Assembly (NCBI RefSeq): GCF_014982785.1
Contig: NZ_JADCKB010000010.1
Coordinates: 1-64,000, forward strand
From: Ructibacterium gallinarum
GTDB lineage: Bacteria > Bacillota > Clostridia > Monoglobales > Monoglobaceae
DNA length: 64,000 bases
Direction of reading: 5' to 3'
Shown here: one piece after another, positions 27,721 to 36,078 of the stretch
Position numbering within the stretch: position 1 is the stretch's first letter
How the letters are laid out: the number at the start of each line of letters is the position of its first letter
Made by a program: the position numbers and the translations under genes
Notes under the pieces: generated by a model
Seen by the model: only the letters and a program-made list of their open reading frames with translations
The model's database searches: none
What the model was told of the DNA's origin: nothing

Positions 27721-28743
27721 TTAATTACTTTTCCACAAAATAACAATTTCATTTGCATCTGATCCATTAATTGTTCCTTTAGGATCAGCAAGATCAGCTC
27801 TTTCACGAATTTCATCTGGTGTCAATCCTTCAATGCTACTAAAATCGAAAGTTTGTTTCCAAATCATAACAGCTGCATTTGCATCTGTACCATTGATTAC
27901 ACCATCATTATTGACATCGCCGATCTTTCCGCTTGGCTCAGGTTCGCCTGCGCTTGCATTAGCAAGATCAATGATAACTGCCTGTGCCGCTGTAGCGGTT
28001 GCCGCATCGGAACCCATCTTGACTACCAAAGTAGAATCTGGATTTACGGTCAAACTACCGTTCTTTGCCAGCTTAAAGGAAATGGTGCCATTATAAGTAG
28101 AATTCGCATCCTGATCGATCGCACGGATAGAACCGGTTTCAATATTGTCTTCCGCAGTCCAAGCACTACCATCGCCTTCAAACAGATACGCCAGCATGGT
28201 AACCTGATTGGTGGCTTCTGCGCCATCGATGGTATATGTCATTTTAACCGTATAAACGCCTGCATCGTCTACCGTTGCAGTTGCCGCGGTAATAGCAATG
28301 CCGGTACCGTCTACCATATCTTCGCCCTGCATAACATTACCGTCTCCCTCTGCCAAAAGATCCACGTTCGCATTTGCTTCTTCAGCAGGAACTTCCTCAG
28401 CGGGAGCCTCGGTCTCATCAACAACAGGAGCTTCCTCTGCAGGAACTTCGGTCTCGTCAACCACAGGAATTTCTTCTGCGGGAGCCTCGGTCTCGTCAAC
28501 AACAGGAGCTTCCTCTGCAGGAGTCTCGGTCTCGTCAACAACAGGGACTTCCTCTGCGGGAACTTCAGTCTCGTCAACAACGGGAGCCTCGGTCACTTCT
28601 TCAGCAGGAACTTCTACTGCAGGAACTTCAGGGACTTCTGTTTTTTCTTCTTCAGCCGCAAAAGCGCCTGTTCCCATCAAACCTAACATTGCGACAGCTG
28701 TCATTGCCGCACCAAATTTCTTAAATTTTTTGTACTCTTTCAT
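27721..28743 (-). CDS. Secreted dockerin-domain protein with acidic Pro/Val/Glu repeats
   Basis: A 340-residue secreted protein. A signal peptide (MTAVAMLGLMGTGAFAAEE) is followed by about six copies of a 13-residue repeat of the form VPAEEAPVVDETE. Then comes a beta-rich domain of roughly 135 residues that I cannot assign. The C-terminus is dockerin-like. The first Ca2+ loop GDVNNDGVINGTDANAAV fits the DxNxDGxxNxxD pattern (near 27926-27870). A second loop, ADPKGTINGSDANEIV, lacks one acidic ligand, and EIRERADLAD joins them. Dockerins bind cohesins, and the next operon gene encodes one. The inner ATG follows AGGAGG by 7 bases. No catalytic domain is visible. Confidence 0.82.
   Translation of the reverse strand: MKEYKKFKKFGAAMTAVAMLGLMGTGAFAAEEEKTEVPEVPAVEVPAEEVTEAPVVDETEVPAEEVPVVDETETPAEEAPVVDETEAPAEEIPVVDETEVPAEEAPVVDETEAPAEEVPAEEANANVDLLAEGDGNVMQGEDMVDGTGIAITAATATVDDAGVYTVKMTYTIDGAEATNQVTMLAYLFEGDGSAWTAEDNIETGSIRAIDQDANSTYNGTISFKLAKNGSLTVNPDSTLVVKMGSDAATATAAQAVIIDLANASAGEPEPSGKIGDVNNDGVINGTDANAAVMIWKQTFDFSSIEGLTPDEIRERADLADPKGTINGSDANEIVILWKSN
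28385..28600 (-). repeat. 39-bp in-frame tandem repeat in the dockerin gene
   Basis: Five to six copies of a 39-base unit encode the 13-residue acidic Pro-Val repeat between the signal peptide and the beta domain. Copies differ mainly at single positions such as Ala/Val/Ile/Glu. Confidence 0.85.
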
Positions 28744-28960
28744 TTTTTTGCCTCCTAAATAATTCAAACTAACGTTTTTTCTTTTTTTCTAATCAATAGA
28801 TCGCCTTACCACAGATGACCTTGTACCACAATTATTATTTAGTCTTCGGCCTCCTCCTTTCCGTCAGAATGTTTATGCTGTACAAATACGGAAAAGAGGT
28901 ATACTGTATCCTACAGCAACCGATAACTCTCCCGTATTTTAATTTATTTCATATCTATAC
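28744..28960 (-). ncRNA. Structured 5' leader of the dockerin/cohesin operon (unassigned)
   Basis: About 215 bases lie between the promoter and the dockerin start. On the reverse strand AAATACGG-type sequence (28932-28939) pairs perfectly with 28884-28891. The stem continues through CTCT/AGAG (28927-28930 with 28895-28898) and encloses a CTGTA-loop-TACAG hairpin (28904-28916). The remainder toward the start codon is A-rich. I recognise no known riboswitch; it may stabilise an abundant surface-protein mRNA. Confidence 0.42.
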
Positions 28961-28966
28961 TCTTGC

Positions 28967-28995
28967 ATTATACTACTTTATCAATCTTTTTTCAA
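28967..28995 (-). promoter_or_regulatory. Consensus sigma-A promoter of the dockerin/cohesin operon
   Basis: TTGAAA and a perfect TATAAT are spaced by 17 bases on the reverse strand and flanked by A/T-rich upstream sequence like an UP element. It is among the strongest-looking promoters in the window, which fits an abundant surface protein. Confidence 0.85.
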
Positions 28996-29034
28996 TAGAT
29001 TTTTTGAAATTTTTTATTTTTTTTATAATCTTTA

Positions 29035-29063
29035 TTGACTTTCAACCATTTTTTTCATATTCT
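29035..29063 (+). promoter_or_regulatory. Possible promoter of the carboxypeptidase gene
   Basis: TTGACT and TATTCT are 17 bases apart, about 85 bases before the start. The -10 match is only partial. Confidence 0.4.
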
Positions 29064-29146
29064 TTCGTCCGATTGAATAAAAATAGCTACACAAACCCAG
29101 ATACTTGTGTTTACATAATGCAATTCTGTAGAAAGGATGAACGAGC

Positions 29147-29953
29147 ATGGAGACCATTTTTAACTATAAATCGTTACAGCGAGCCATCACCGCCTTTCAG
29201 GAAAACTATCCCAACATTCCAGTTTTCTGTATTGGAAAGAGTATACAAAACAGAAAACTCTATGCGCTGAAGCTGGGACACGGAAACAAAAAAATATTTT
29301 TCAATGGTGCACACCACGGCATGGAATGGCTGACTGCCAAACTTCTTATGCAGTTTGCCAAAGACCTTGCCGCAGATACCTATAGCACACATACTCTTTT
29401 AGACGCCTGTACCCTCTATCTTGTTCCCATGGTAAATCCTGACGGAGTAGAAATTGCCGTTTCTGGAAAACAGTGGCAAGCCAACGCACGTGGGGTGGAT
29501 TTGAACCACAATTATGACGCGCTGTGGCATCTTTCCAAACAAGGAGAACCGGAAGCAGGTGTTCTGGGGCCGGGGCCCACCCGCTTTTCCGGACCTTTTC
29601 CCGAATCCGAACCGGAAAGTCGCGCTATTGCTGACTTTACCCGCCAAAATTCCTTTGATTTGGTAATGGCTTTTCACAGTCAGGGCGAGGTCATATACTG
29701 GGATTTCTGCGGCTTTGCACCGGACAAATCCTTTGTTTACGCGAAACGCTTTGAGGCCGTCAGTCCATATCGCATGGATTCTCCCAAGGGAATCGCTTCC
29801 TACGGCGGATACAAAGACTGGTTTATCCGCACCTTTCGCCGCCCCGGCTTTACCATTGAAATTGGCCAGGGGGAAAACCCTCTGCCGCCAGAAGATTTTC
29901 CCAAAATATACGCACGTACGCTCCCGCTCATGCTGGAAGCTATGAAGTTGTAA
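29147..29953 (+). CDS. M14 family zinc carboxypeptidase (gamma-D-glutamyl-DAP endopeptidase-like)
   Basis: A 268-residue zinc peptidase of family M14. Zinc ligands are in FFNGAHHGMEWLTA near residue 50 (HxxE) and the downstream His of VMAFHSQGEVIYWD near 170. The substrate-binding region NPDGVEIAVSG, ANARGVDLNHNYD and a late glutamate in FTIEIGQGENPLPPEDF match the group acting on gamma-D-Glu-meso-diaminopimelate bonds. No signal peptide is visible, so it probably recycles cytosolic muropeptides. GAAAGGATG precedes the ATG. It stands alone, divergent from the dockerin operon, and is followed by the palindrome-rich repeat. Confidence 0.88.
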   Translation: METIFNYKSLQRAITAFQENYPNIPVFCIGKSIQNRKLYALKLGHGNKKIFFNGAHHGMEWLTAKLLMQFAKDLAADTYSTHTLLDACTLYLVPMVNPDGVEIAVSGKQWQANARGVDLNHNYDALWHLSKQGEPEAGVLGPGPTRFSGPFPESEPESRAIADFTRQNSFDLVMAFHSQGEVIYWDFCGFAPDKSFVYAKRFEAVSPYRMDSPKGIASYGGYKDWFIRTFRRPGFTIEIGQGENPLPPEDFPKIYARTLPLMLEAMKL

Positions 29954-29957
29954 AGAA

Positions 29958-30264
29958 AGAGGAGTCTGTCATAAAAAAGACAGCTCCTCTCAGACTGTCG
30001 AAAAAGTCGTTATACCGCAAGCGAGACAATAAAAACAAAACGCACTTCCTTTTCATAAACTTTATGTTGTCGTATAAAATGACGCCGGATTCATCGAGAA
30101 ACCGGCGTCATTGCTTGCTTTTCCCGCAATCGCTCTCTACCGTACCTTTGTACGCTGACGAAAGCAATTGCGGAAAATCTAACTTCCTTTTTCAACATCT
30201 GTCAGCGTGTCGATACTTTATCGACACGCTGAGAGGAGTCTGTCATAAAAAAGACAGCTCCTCT
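29958..30264. repeat. Palindrome-rich intergenic repeat, copy 1, bounded by 33-bp direct repeats
   Basis: This fills the 324-base gap between the convergent carboxypeptidase and ftsH genes. Two identical 33-base copies (29958-29990 and 30232-30264) each form a 12-bp hairpin with a one-base bulge. Between them lie a TCAGACTGTCGAAAAAGTCG segment, a TGACGCCGG/CCGGCGTCA hairpin (30080-30110), a CCGCAAT/ATTGCGG hairpin (about 30123-30172) and a perfect 14-bp hairpin (30202-30232). The hairpins can terminate both flanking genes. A related, shorter copy lies near 44430. It encodes no convincing protein. Confidence 0.75.
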
Positions 30265-30277
30265 TTCTTATTTTATA

Positions 30278-32086
30278 CTATCGATTTAGCATCTGCATAA
30301 ACTCCTCACCCGTAATGGTTTCCTTCTCCAGCAAAAATGCCGCCAGCTCATGCAGTTTGTCCATTTTATCCTTTAAAATTCCGATCGCTTTTTCATGGGC
30401 ATGCTTGATCAATTCTACCACCTCGCGGTCAATATCCGCCGCGGTCTGCTGGGAACACGCCAATGACGCATCACCGCCTAAATATTCGTTCCCCACCGTT
30501 TCCAGCGCAGTCATATCAAAATTTTTGCTCATGCCCAAGCGGGTTACCATACTCCTTGCCAACCGTGTCGCCTGCTCGATATCATTGGAAGCGCCGGAGG
30601 TAAAGGTGCCGAACACCAGCTCTTCTGCCGCACGACCGCCTGTTAAAGTGGCAATTTTATTAAATATTTCCTCCTTACTCATCAAGACGTTTTCTTGTTC
30701 TGATACCTGCATGGTATATCCCAGTGCTCCTGATGTCCGGGGTACGATGGTGATTTTATGCACCGGAGCGGAATTCGTCTGCAGCGCCGCAACCAACGCA
30801 TGCCCTACCTCGTGATAGGCCACAATTTGTTTTTCCTTCTGGGAAATGACCGCATTTTTACGCTGATATCCTGCAAGAACCACCTCGACAGATTCTTCCA
30901 GATCTGCCTGAATCACAGTATCCCGTCCGGCACGAACCGCCCGGAGCGCCGCCTCGTTCACCATATTTGCAAGCTCGGCTCCTGATGCGCCAGAGGTTGC
31001 ACGGGCAATTGCTGTATAATCAATATTCTGATCCATCTTCACATTCCTGGCATGGACACGCAGAATCGCTTCCCGTCCTGCCAGGTCCGGAAGCTCCACC
31101 GGAATCCGGCGGTCAAACCTGCCGGGACGCAGAAGCGCCTTGTCCAGTGTTTCCGGACGGTTCGTAGCCGCCAGAATGACCACGCCTTTACTGCCATCAA
31201 AACCATCCATTTCTGTCAGCAACTGATTCAGCGTTTGCTCCCGCTCATCATTTCCGCCCACTCCGGCGCCGTCACGTTTTTTTCCAATGGTATCAATCTC
31301 ATCAATAAAGACAATACACGGCGCCTTCTCCTGCGCCTGTTTAAACAACTCCCGCACGCGGGCGGCACCCCGGCCTACAAACATCTCTACAAACTCTGAC
31401 CCGGACACGGAAAAGAACGGTACTTCCGCTTCTCCAGCCACTGCTTTGGCAAGCAGTGTCTTTCCGGTTCCCGGCGGACCTACCAAAAGCGCTCCCTTGG
31501 GCAAAACCGCACCGATTTTTTTATACCGGGCAGGATTGTGCAAAAAATCTACAATTTCTGAAAGCGCATCTTTTGCTTCTTCCTGTCCCGCTACATCTGC
31601 AAAAGTAGTTCCTGTCTGCGCCTTGACATAAATTTTTGCCTTGCTTTGACCAAAGGACAAGGCATCGCCGCCCATACGCTTCTGCATCTGCCGCATCAGC
31701 AGCTGTCCGACGGCAACCATCAGCAGCAGTGGGAAAACCCATGACAGAATAAAGCTCAGCAACGGAGAATTCTGTTTTGGAATCACCTTGCCAAATTCTA
31801 CGCCGGCCTCGTCCAGCTTATTCACCAAATCCGGGTCGTTCATATTTCCGGTAATATAGATCCTGTCCTTGCCTTGGCTGTCTTTGCTGAGCACACCGAT
31901 CTGTGTATCCTGCACTTCTACCTGCTGTACTTTCCCATTCTTTAAATCATCTAAAAAAACATTATACCCCACCGTTTCCGGCTTGAACATGGTGGGCACC
32001 AGTATGGCATTAAGCAGAAGAATGATCAGCAGTCCTACAATATAATAAAATATCAGCGGCCGCTTCGGCGTTCCCTTTTGTTCCAT
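30278..32086 (-). CDS. ftsH: ATP-dependent zinc metalloprotease FtsH
   Basis: A 602-residue membrane AAA+ protease for quality control of membrane proteins and regulators. Two transmembrane segments ([18 protein letters not shown], and [19 protein letters not shown] near residue 110) flank a small external domain. The ATPase has Walker [19 protein letters not shown] near 195, Walker [18 protein letters not shown] near 255 and the second region of homology [20 protein letters not shown] near 305. The zinc site is [14 protein letters not shown] near 420, with the third ligand in LGGDASLA near 500. It is the last gene of yfmF-yfmH-lgt-ftsH. Confidence 0.96.
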   Translation of the reverse strand: MEQKGTPKRPLIFYYIVGLLIILLLNAILVPTMFKPETVGYNVFLDDLKNGKVQQVEVQDTQIGVLSKDSQGKDRIYITGNMNDPDLVNKLDEAGVEFGKVIPKQNSPLLSFILSWVFPLLLMVAVGQLLMRQMQKRMGGDALSFGQSKAKIYVKAQTGTTFADVAGQEEAKDALSEIVDFLHNPARYKKIGAVLPKGALLVGPPGTGKTLLAKAVAGEAEVPFFSVSGSEFVEMFVGRGAARVRELFKQAQEKAPCIVFIDEIDTIGKKRDGAGVGGNDEREQTLNQLLTEMDGFDGSKGVVILAATNRPETLDKALLRPGRFDRRIPVELPDLAGREAILRVHARNVKMDQNIDYTAIARATSGASGAELANMVNEAALRAVRAGRDTVIQADLEESVEVVLAGYQRKNAVISQKEKQIVAYHEVGHALVAALQTNSAPVHKITIVPRTSGALGYTMQVSEQENVLMSKEEIFNKIATLTGGRAAEELVFGTFTSGASNDIEQATRLARSMVTRLGMSKNFDMTALETVGNEYLGGDASLACSQQTAADIDREVVELIKHAHEKAIGILKDKMDKLHELAAFLLEKETITGEEFMQMLNR

Positions 32087-32120
32087 ATAACAATCACACT
32101 CCTATCCTGGTTCTTGTTTG

Positions 32121-32924
32121 TCATTGTTGTTTTTTCCGCTGCTGCAGCCGTCCATAAAGAAGGATTCCGGCACCTGCCAGTACGGTCAGTCCAGCCAAAA
32201 TCTGGCTTACCCGAAGATTCCCTATGTACAGCGAATCCGCCCGCAGGCCTTCAATCCACATTCTGCCAAGTCCATACCAAATTAAATAACCGCAGAAAAC
32301 CTCACCGCGAAAACTTTTCCATCTTTTATAAACCAGCAAAATTACAATTCCTGCTGCGTTCCATAAAGACTCATACAGAAAAGTGGGGTGAACCCCCTGG
32401 GCAATGATTTCTCCGTCCTGGCGAATAGACATTGCCCAGGGCAGCTGGGTGGGGCCGCCAAAGGCCTCACCATTAACAAAATTACCCCAACGGCCGATGG
32501 CCTGTCCAATCAACAGACCAACTGCCAGAATATCCAGCACTGCCCCCAAAGACAGGTGTTTGCGCCTACAATAGAAAAAAATCACCAAGCAGGCGCCGAT
32601 CACACCGCCGTAAATGGCGAGACCGCCGTTTCTGATATCAAATACCGACAGCAAATCGTCCTTGTACATATCCCAGCTGAATATGACATAATACAGACGC
32701 GCACATACAATCGCGACCGGTACTGCAATCAAAATCATATTCAAAAGATCGTCCTGGCTCACCCCAGTCTTTTTTGCCTCCCGTATGCCGTAAACAATGG
32801 CAAGGATCAAGCCCAGGGCAATTAGCAAACCATACCAGTACACCGATATGCCAAAAATATGAAAGGCCGCACGGTTTACTTCAAAGGTCAGTCCCAGTCC
32901 GGGAAAGGTTATCACATTATTCAT
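32121..32924 (-). CDS. lgt: Prolipoprotein diacylglyceryl transferase
   Basis: A 267-residue membrane enzyme that transfers diacylglycerol from phosphatidylglycerol to the lipobox cysteine of prolipoproteins. About seven hydrophobic helices are visible. The family signature GQAIGRWGNFVNGEAFGGPT is near residue 140, HPTFLYESLWNAAG near 180 and YLIWYGLGRMWIEGLRADSL near 220. It lies 13 bases downstream of yfmH and 34 bases before ftsH in the same operon. Confidence 0.95.
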   Translation of the reverse strand: MNNVITFPGLGLTFEVNRAAFHIFGISVYWYGLLIALGLILAIVYGIREAKKTGVSQDDLLNMILIAVPVAIVCARLYYVIFSWDMYKDDLLSVFDIRNGGLAIYGGVIGACLVIFFYCRRKHLSLGAVLDILAVGLLIGQAIGRWGNFVNGEAFGGPTQLPWAMSIRQDGEIIAQGVHPTFLYESLWNAAGIVILLVYKRWKSFRGEVFCGYLIWYGLGRMWIEGLRADSLYIGNLRVSQILAGLTVLAGAGILLYGRLQQRKKQQ

Positions 32925-32937
32925 GTTTCCATTCCCC

Positions 32938-34224
32938 CTACGCCGGACGAATCACCGAAAGTACGCTGTTTTCCGTATCAAAATGCTCCTTCAGCCGCAG
33001 CGCTACCTCTTCTTCGGTTACGCTATCCACCATATCGCCTACCATTAGCGGCTGATAGCCTGCAAAGATATGCCGAATAAAGGCATTGCCCATACTTTCC
33101 ACGTTGTTGAAAATACGGATATTTCCCGATTTTAATACCTTCCTTGCACGACTGAGCTCCTCTGCCGGAATTCCGTTGTTCTGCAAGCTCCGCAGACGCT
33201 CTTTCACCTTCTCATAAACCGCCTGGGGATCTTTTGATTCCCCGCCGATCAGGCTGAACCCGTATGCCTTGGTAATATCCGTCTCGGCATCAAAGGTATT
33301 ATCAATCAGCCCTGTCTCATAGAGTTCCATATAAAAATCGCTGGTCTTTCCAAACGCGGTTTCCAGAATCAGTTCGGTGGCGATTTCCTTTTTCAGCATT
33401 GCATCGCCTGATACCGCCATCTGATTGTCCTTGAACCCGATCCGGAACATGGGCTGGGATACCGTCAGCTTCTGCTCAATATATTCCTGCACTCTCTCCT
33501 GCGGTTCTTCCACTTGCGGCCTTGCAATTTTCCCCAGATTTCGGCTGACATCCACATATTTATCAACACACTGAAGTGCCCGCTCCATATCCACATCGCC
33601 CACCAGAACCAAAACCATATTCGCAGGGTTATAAAAAGTGTTATAGCACTGATACAATACCTTAGGGGTGATATGAGAAATGCTCTCCACTGTACCTGCA
33701 ATATCAATCTTGACCGGATTGTTATGAAACATGGCGGTCAGCGTATTAAAGAATACACGCCACTCCGGGTCATCTTCGTACATTTTGATTTCTTGACCAA
33801 TGATGCCCTGCTCCTTTGCCACATTTTCATCTGTAAAATATGGATGATTCACAAAATCCAACAAAATTTCCAGGTTCTCATAAAACCGGTTCGTGCAGGT
33901 GAAAAGATAAGCAGTCATATCAAAGCTGGTAAAAGCATTGCTGCTTGCCCCCGTTGCCGCAAAACGGTCAAAGGCGTTGCCGCCGCCCTCCTCTTCAAAC
34001 ATTTTATGTTCCAGATAATGGGCAATTCCATCTGGAACTGTCGTCATTTCTGTTTCGCCCGGCACCTGAAACACTCGGTCGACCGATCCGTACTCTGTTC
34101 CATAAATCGCATAATATTTACTAAACCCTTTTTTGGGAAACACATAAACCGAAAGGCCGCTGTCATGCTTAGCATAAAGCATTTCCTCCTGGAGACGTTC
34201 GTTTTTTTGGCATTTGATTTCCAT
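32938..34224 (-). CDS. M16 family zinc peptidase, YfmH-like (catalytic partner)
   Basis: A 428-residue M16 peptidase. The inverted zinc motif HxxEH is intact in GIAHYLEHKMFEEE near residue 68, with the third ligand in EQGIIGQEIKMYEDDPEW near 140. Two M16 half-domains are present. It pairs with the gene just upstream, which lacks the motif, as in the YfmF/YfmH pair. In Bacillus these are annotated as linked to 5-aminopentanol modification of elongation factor P; whether that holds here is unknown. The stop-to-start gap to the partner is four bases. Confidence 0.9.
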   Translation of the reverse strand: MEIKCQKNERLQEEMLYAKHDSGLSVYVFPKKGFSKYYAIYGTEYGSVDRVFQVPGETEMTTVPDGIAHYLEHKMFEEEGGGNAFDRFAATGASSNAFTSFDMTAYLFTCTNRFYENLEILLDFVNHPYFTDENVAKEQGIIGQEIKMYEDDPEWRVFFNTLTAMFHNNPVKIDIAGTVESISHITPKVLYQCYNTFYNPANMVLVLVGDVDMERALQCVDKYVDVSRNLGKIARPQVEEPQERVQEYIEQKLTVSQPMFRIGFKDNQMAVSGDAMLKKEIATELILETAFGKTSDFYMELYETGLIDNTFDAETDITKAYGFSLIGGESKDPQAVYEKVKERLRSLQNNGIPAEELSRARKVLKSGNIRIFNNVESMGNAFIRHIFAGYQPLMVGDMVDSVTEEEVALRLKEHFDTENSVLSVIRPA

Positions 34225-34228
34225 GGGC

Positions 34229-35506
34229 TTATTCCTCCTTCCCGCCGCTTGGCATACCTTTTAAGAAATATACTGTATCCAGCGCTGTCTTTTGCATCAC
34301 CGCACTGATCTGTTCTTTGGTCACCTTTTTCAGACATTCCAAAAGCTCCGTCAGGCTCTGCTCTGTACCCATGATTGCCTGGCTTAAGTAATAATCCTCC
34401 ATTGCCCGCATGCTGTCCTGCATAGCATTTAACCCAGTTTCCAAATATTTTCGTGCGGCTTCCATTTCTTCCGGTTCAATCTCGCCTTTTCGCATTTTCT
34501 CAAGCTGTACCATAATCTCATCGTATGCCGCCTGATAATTTTTGGTCTCAATTCCGGAGCTGATCATCATCACACTTTTCATTCGATCTGTCCGGCAGGC
34601 CGCATAATAGGCAAGGCTCAGCTTCTCCCGCACATTATTGAACAATTTGGAAAAAGGACTGCCGCCAAAAATACAGCTGCCAAGCATCAGCGCATAGTAT
34701 TCCTCTGAAGCCGCCGGAACACCACAGCAAAGTCCCATTGCCAGCTTGCTCTGTGCCGCCGGGATTTCCTCGGTAATCACCTGGGGCTCCGCTTTTTTCG
34801 AAACAGCCGCCTGTGTATGGATATATCCGCCGCTTCTGGGAGATAAACGGCTCTGAAAGGCCGTAAACACCTCATCAGATGTCTGCGCGTTCACCGTACC
34901 ACCCATGAAAATATCCACCTTGGCATTTTCAAGCACTTCGCGGTAAAAACCATACAGCCGCTCCGGTGTAATCCCGTCCAAATCTTCCACATATCCCGCT
35001 TCAAACATGCCATAGCCGTCCCCGCCAAACATGGCTTCCCGGCATTTGACATCAGCATATTCCTTTTTGTCATTGATCAAACCTAAGATAGCATTTTTCA
35101 GATTGTTTTTTTCGCTCTCTACATATTCGCTAAGAAAACCCCCGTCCTTCACCAGCGGCGAAAAAATGAACTCCTGCAAAAAGTCCGCCGCCTGCCGGGT
35201 AAGGTTTTCTCCGATATAGGCGTCTGCGATATATTCTATGGTAAAATACAGCACCTCGCCGTCGCCCTTCATCCGGACGCCTGCGCCCAAAGAAGCGCTG
35301 TACATATCCGCAAGGTGTCTTGCCATGTCACGAAGCTTGGGGTATTTTTCTGAACCACGCTTTAACACGGACGGCAGCAGCGCCGCCATGGTTACCGTTT
35401 CCCGTTGCAGAGGAATATGAAAATAAACACTTAAGCTGTTGGTTTTGAATTTACTGTTTTCAAGGATCCGAAGATCCACTCCGGAACAAACCGGTCTGGT
35501 TTGCAT
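34229..35506 (-). CDS. M16 family protein, YfmF-like (non-catalytic partner)
   Basis: A 425-residue M16-fold protein. At the place where the partner has HxxEH, this one reads LRDMARHLADMYSAS, so it is probably inactive and acts as a heterodimer subunit. C-terminal M16 features are present (AMGLCCGVPAASEEYYAL, FGGSPFSKLFNNVREKLSLAYYA near residue 300). The ATG is chosen nine bases after AGGAG; a TTG three codons earlier is too close to that site. It is the first gene of the operon, with a clear promoter about 30 bases upstream. Confidence 0.87.
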   Translation of the reverse strand: MQTRPVCSGVDLRILENSKFKTNSLSVYFHIPLQRETVTMAALLPSVLKRGSEKYPKLRDMARHLADMYSASLGAGVRMKGDGEVLYFTIEYIADAYIGENLTRQAADFLQEFIFSPLVKDGGFLSEYVESEKNNLKNAILGLINDKKEYADVKCREAMFGGDGYGMFEAGYVEDLDGITPERLYGFYREVLENAKVDIFMGGTVNAQTSDEVFTAFQSRLSPRSGGYIHTQAAVSKKAEPQVITEEIPAAQSKLAMGLCCGVPAASEEYYALMLGSCIFGGSPFSKLFNNVREKLSLAYYAACRTDRMKSVMMISSGIETKNYQAAYDEIMVQLEKMRKGEIEPEEMEAARKYLETGLNAMQDSMRAMEDYYLSQAIMGTEQSLTELLECLKKVTKEQISAVMQKTALDTVYFLKGMPSGGKEE

Positions 35507-35537
35507 CGCGCTCAACTCCTTTTTATAGCATAAAGAT

Positions 35538-35567
35538 AGTATACCATATTTTAGCAGGAAAATGCAA
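35538..35567 (-). promoter_or_regulatory. Sigma-A promoter of yfmF-yfmH-lgt-ftsH
   Basis: TTGCAT and TATACT on the reverse strand are spaced by 18 bases, about 30 bases before the yfmF start. Confidence 0.7.
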
Positions 35568-35619
35568 CAGAGAAAACACTTTCCAAAGCGAATTCATAAA
35601 ACTTTTTCGATTACAACAC

Positions 35620-35656
35620 AAAAACGCCCCGATGCTATGCACCAAGGCGTTTTGTT
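35620..35656 (-). terminator. Terminator after the alaS-HIT operon
   Basis: An AAAACGCC / GGCGTTTT stem with a roughly 18-base loop is followed by a T run on the reverse strand. Confidence 0.75.
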
Positions 35657-35669
35657 TCCATCTCATTAA

Positions 35670-36014
35670 TCAGCCCGGAGGCCAGCCCAGATTCCGGCCC
35701 GCCAGTAGATGAAAGTGCAAATGTCCCACCGTCTGGCCGCCGTCTTCGCCGCAGTTGTTCACGATGCGGTAGCCTTTTTCCGCAAAGCCCTCTCGGGCCG
35801 CCAGTGACGCAGCCACCGTGAAAATATGTCCCACCACCGCGGCATTCTCTTTTGTCAGTTCATTGGCCGATGCAATATGCTCTTTGGGCACCAGAATAAT
35901 ATGGGTCGGCGCCTGCGGCTCAATATCCAAAAAAGCATATACCTGATCGTCTTCGTATACCTTGGTGGACGGTATCTCACCCCGGATGATCTTACAAAAC
36001 AAGCAGTCTTCCAT
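35670..36014 (-). CDS. HIT family nucleotide-binding protein
   Basis: A 114-residue histidine-triad protein of the HinT type. The family opening CLFCKIIRGEIPSTKVYEDD and the middle segment APTHIILVPKEHI are present. The histidine triad VGHLHFHLLAGRNLGWPPG sits at the very C-terminus, as in HinT. Such proteins hydrolyse nucleoside phosphoramidates and acyl-adenylates, including aminoacyl-AMP made by tRNA synthetases, which fits its place 64 bases after alaS. The inner ATG is chosen because AAAGGAG precedes it. Confidence 0.93.
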   Translation of the reverse strand: MEDCLFCKIIRGEIPSTKVYEDDQVYAFLDIEPQAPTHIILVPKEHIASANELTKENAAVVGHIFTVAASLAAREGFAEKGYRIVNNCGEDGGQTVGHLHFHLLAGRNLGWPPG

Positions 36015-36078
36015 TGCGCTTCTCCTTTCTGCCGGTCTGCACCGGCGCTTTATCTCTCCTACAGAAACCTTCTGCACA

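Noticed and set aside
28815-29270. 151-codon forward frame rich in Phe, Ile and Tyr
   Set aside because: It comes from the A/T-rich promoter region, runs into the carboxypeptidase gene in another frame and lacks a ribosome binding site.
29958-30264. CRISPR array
   Set aside because: There are only two 33-base direct repeats, 274 bases apart, with palindromic DNA in between and no cas genes.
30064-30300. 78-codon forward frame in the repeat region
   Set aside because: It is made of hairpin sequence, lacks a ribosome binding site and overlaps the end of ftsH.
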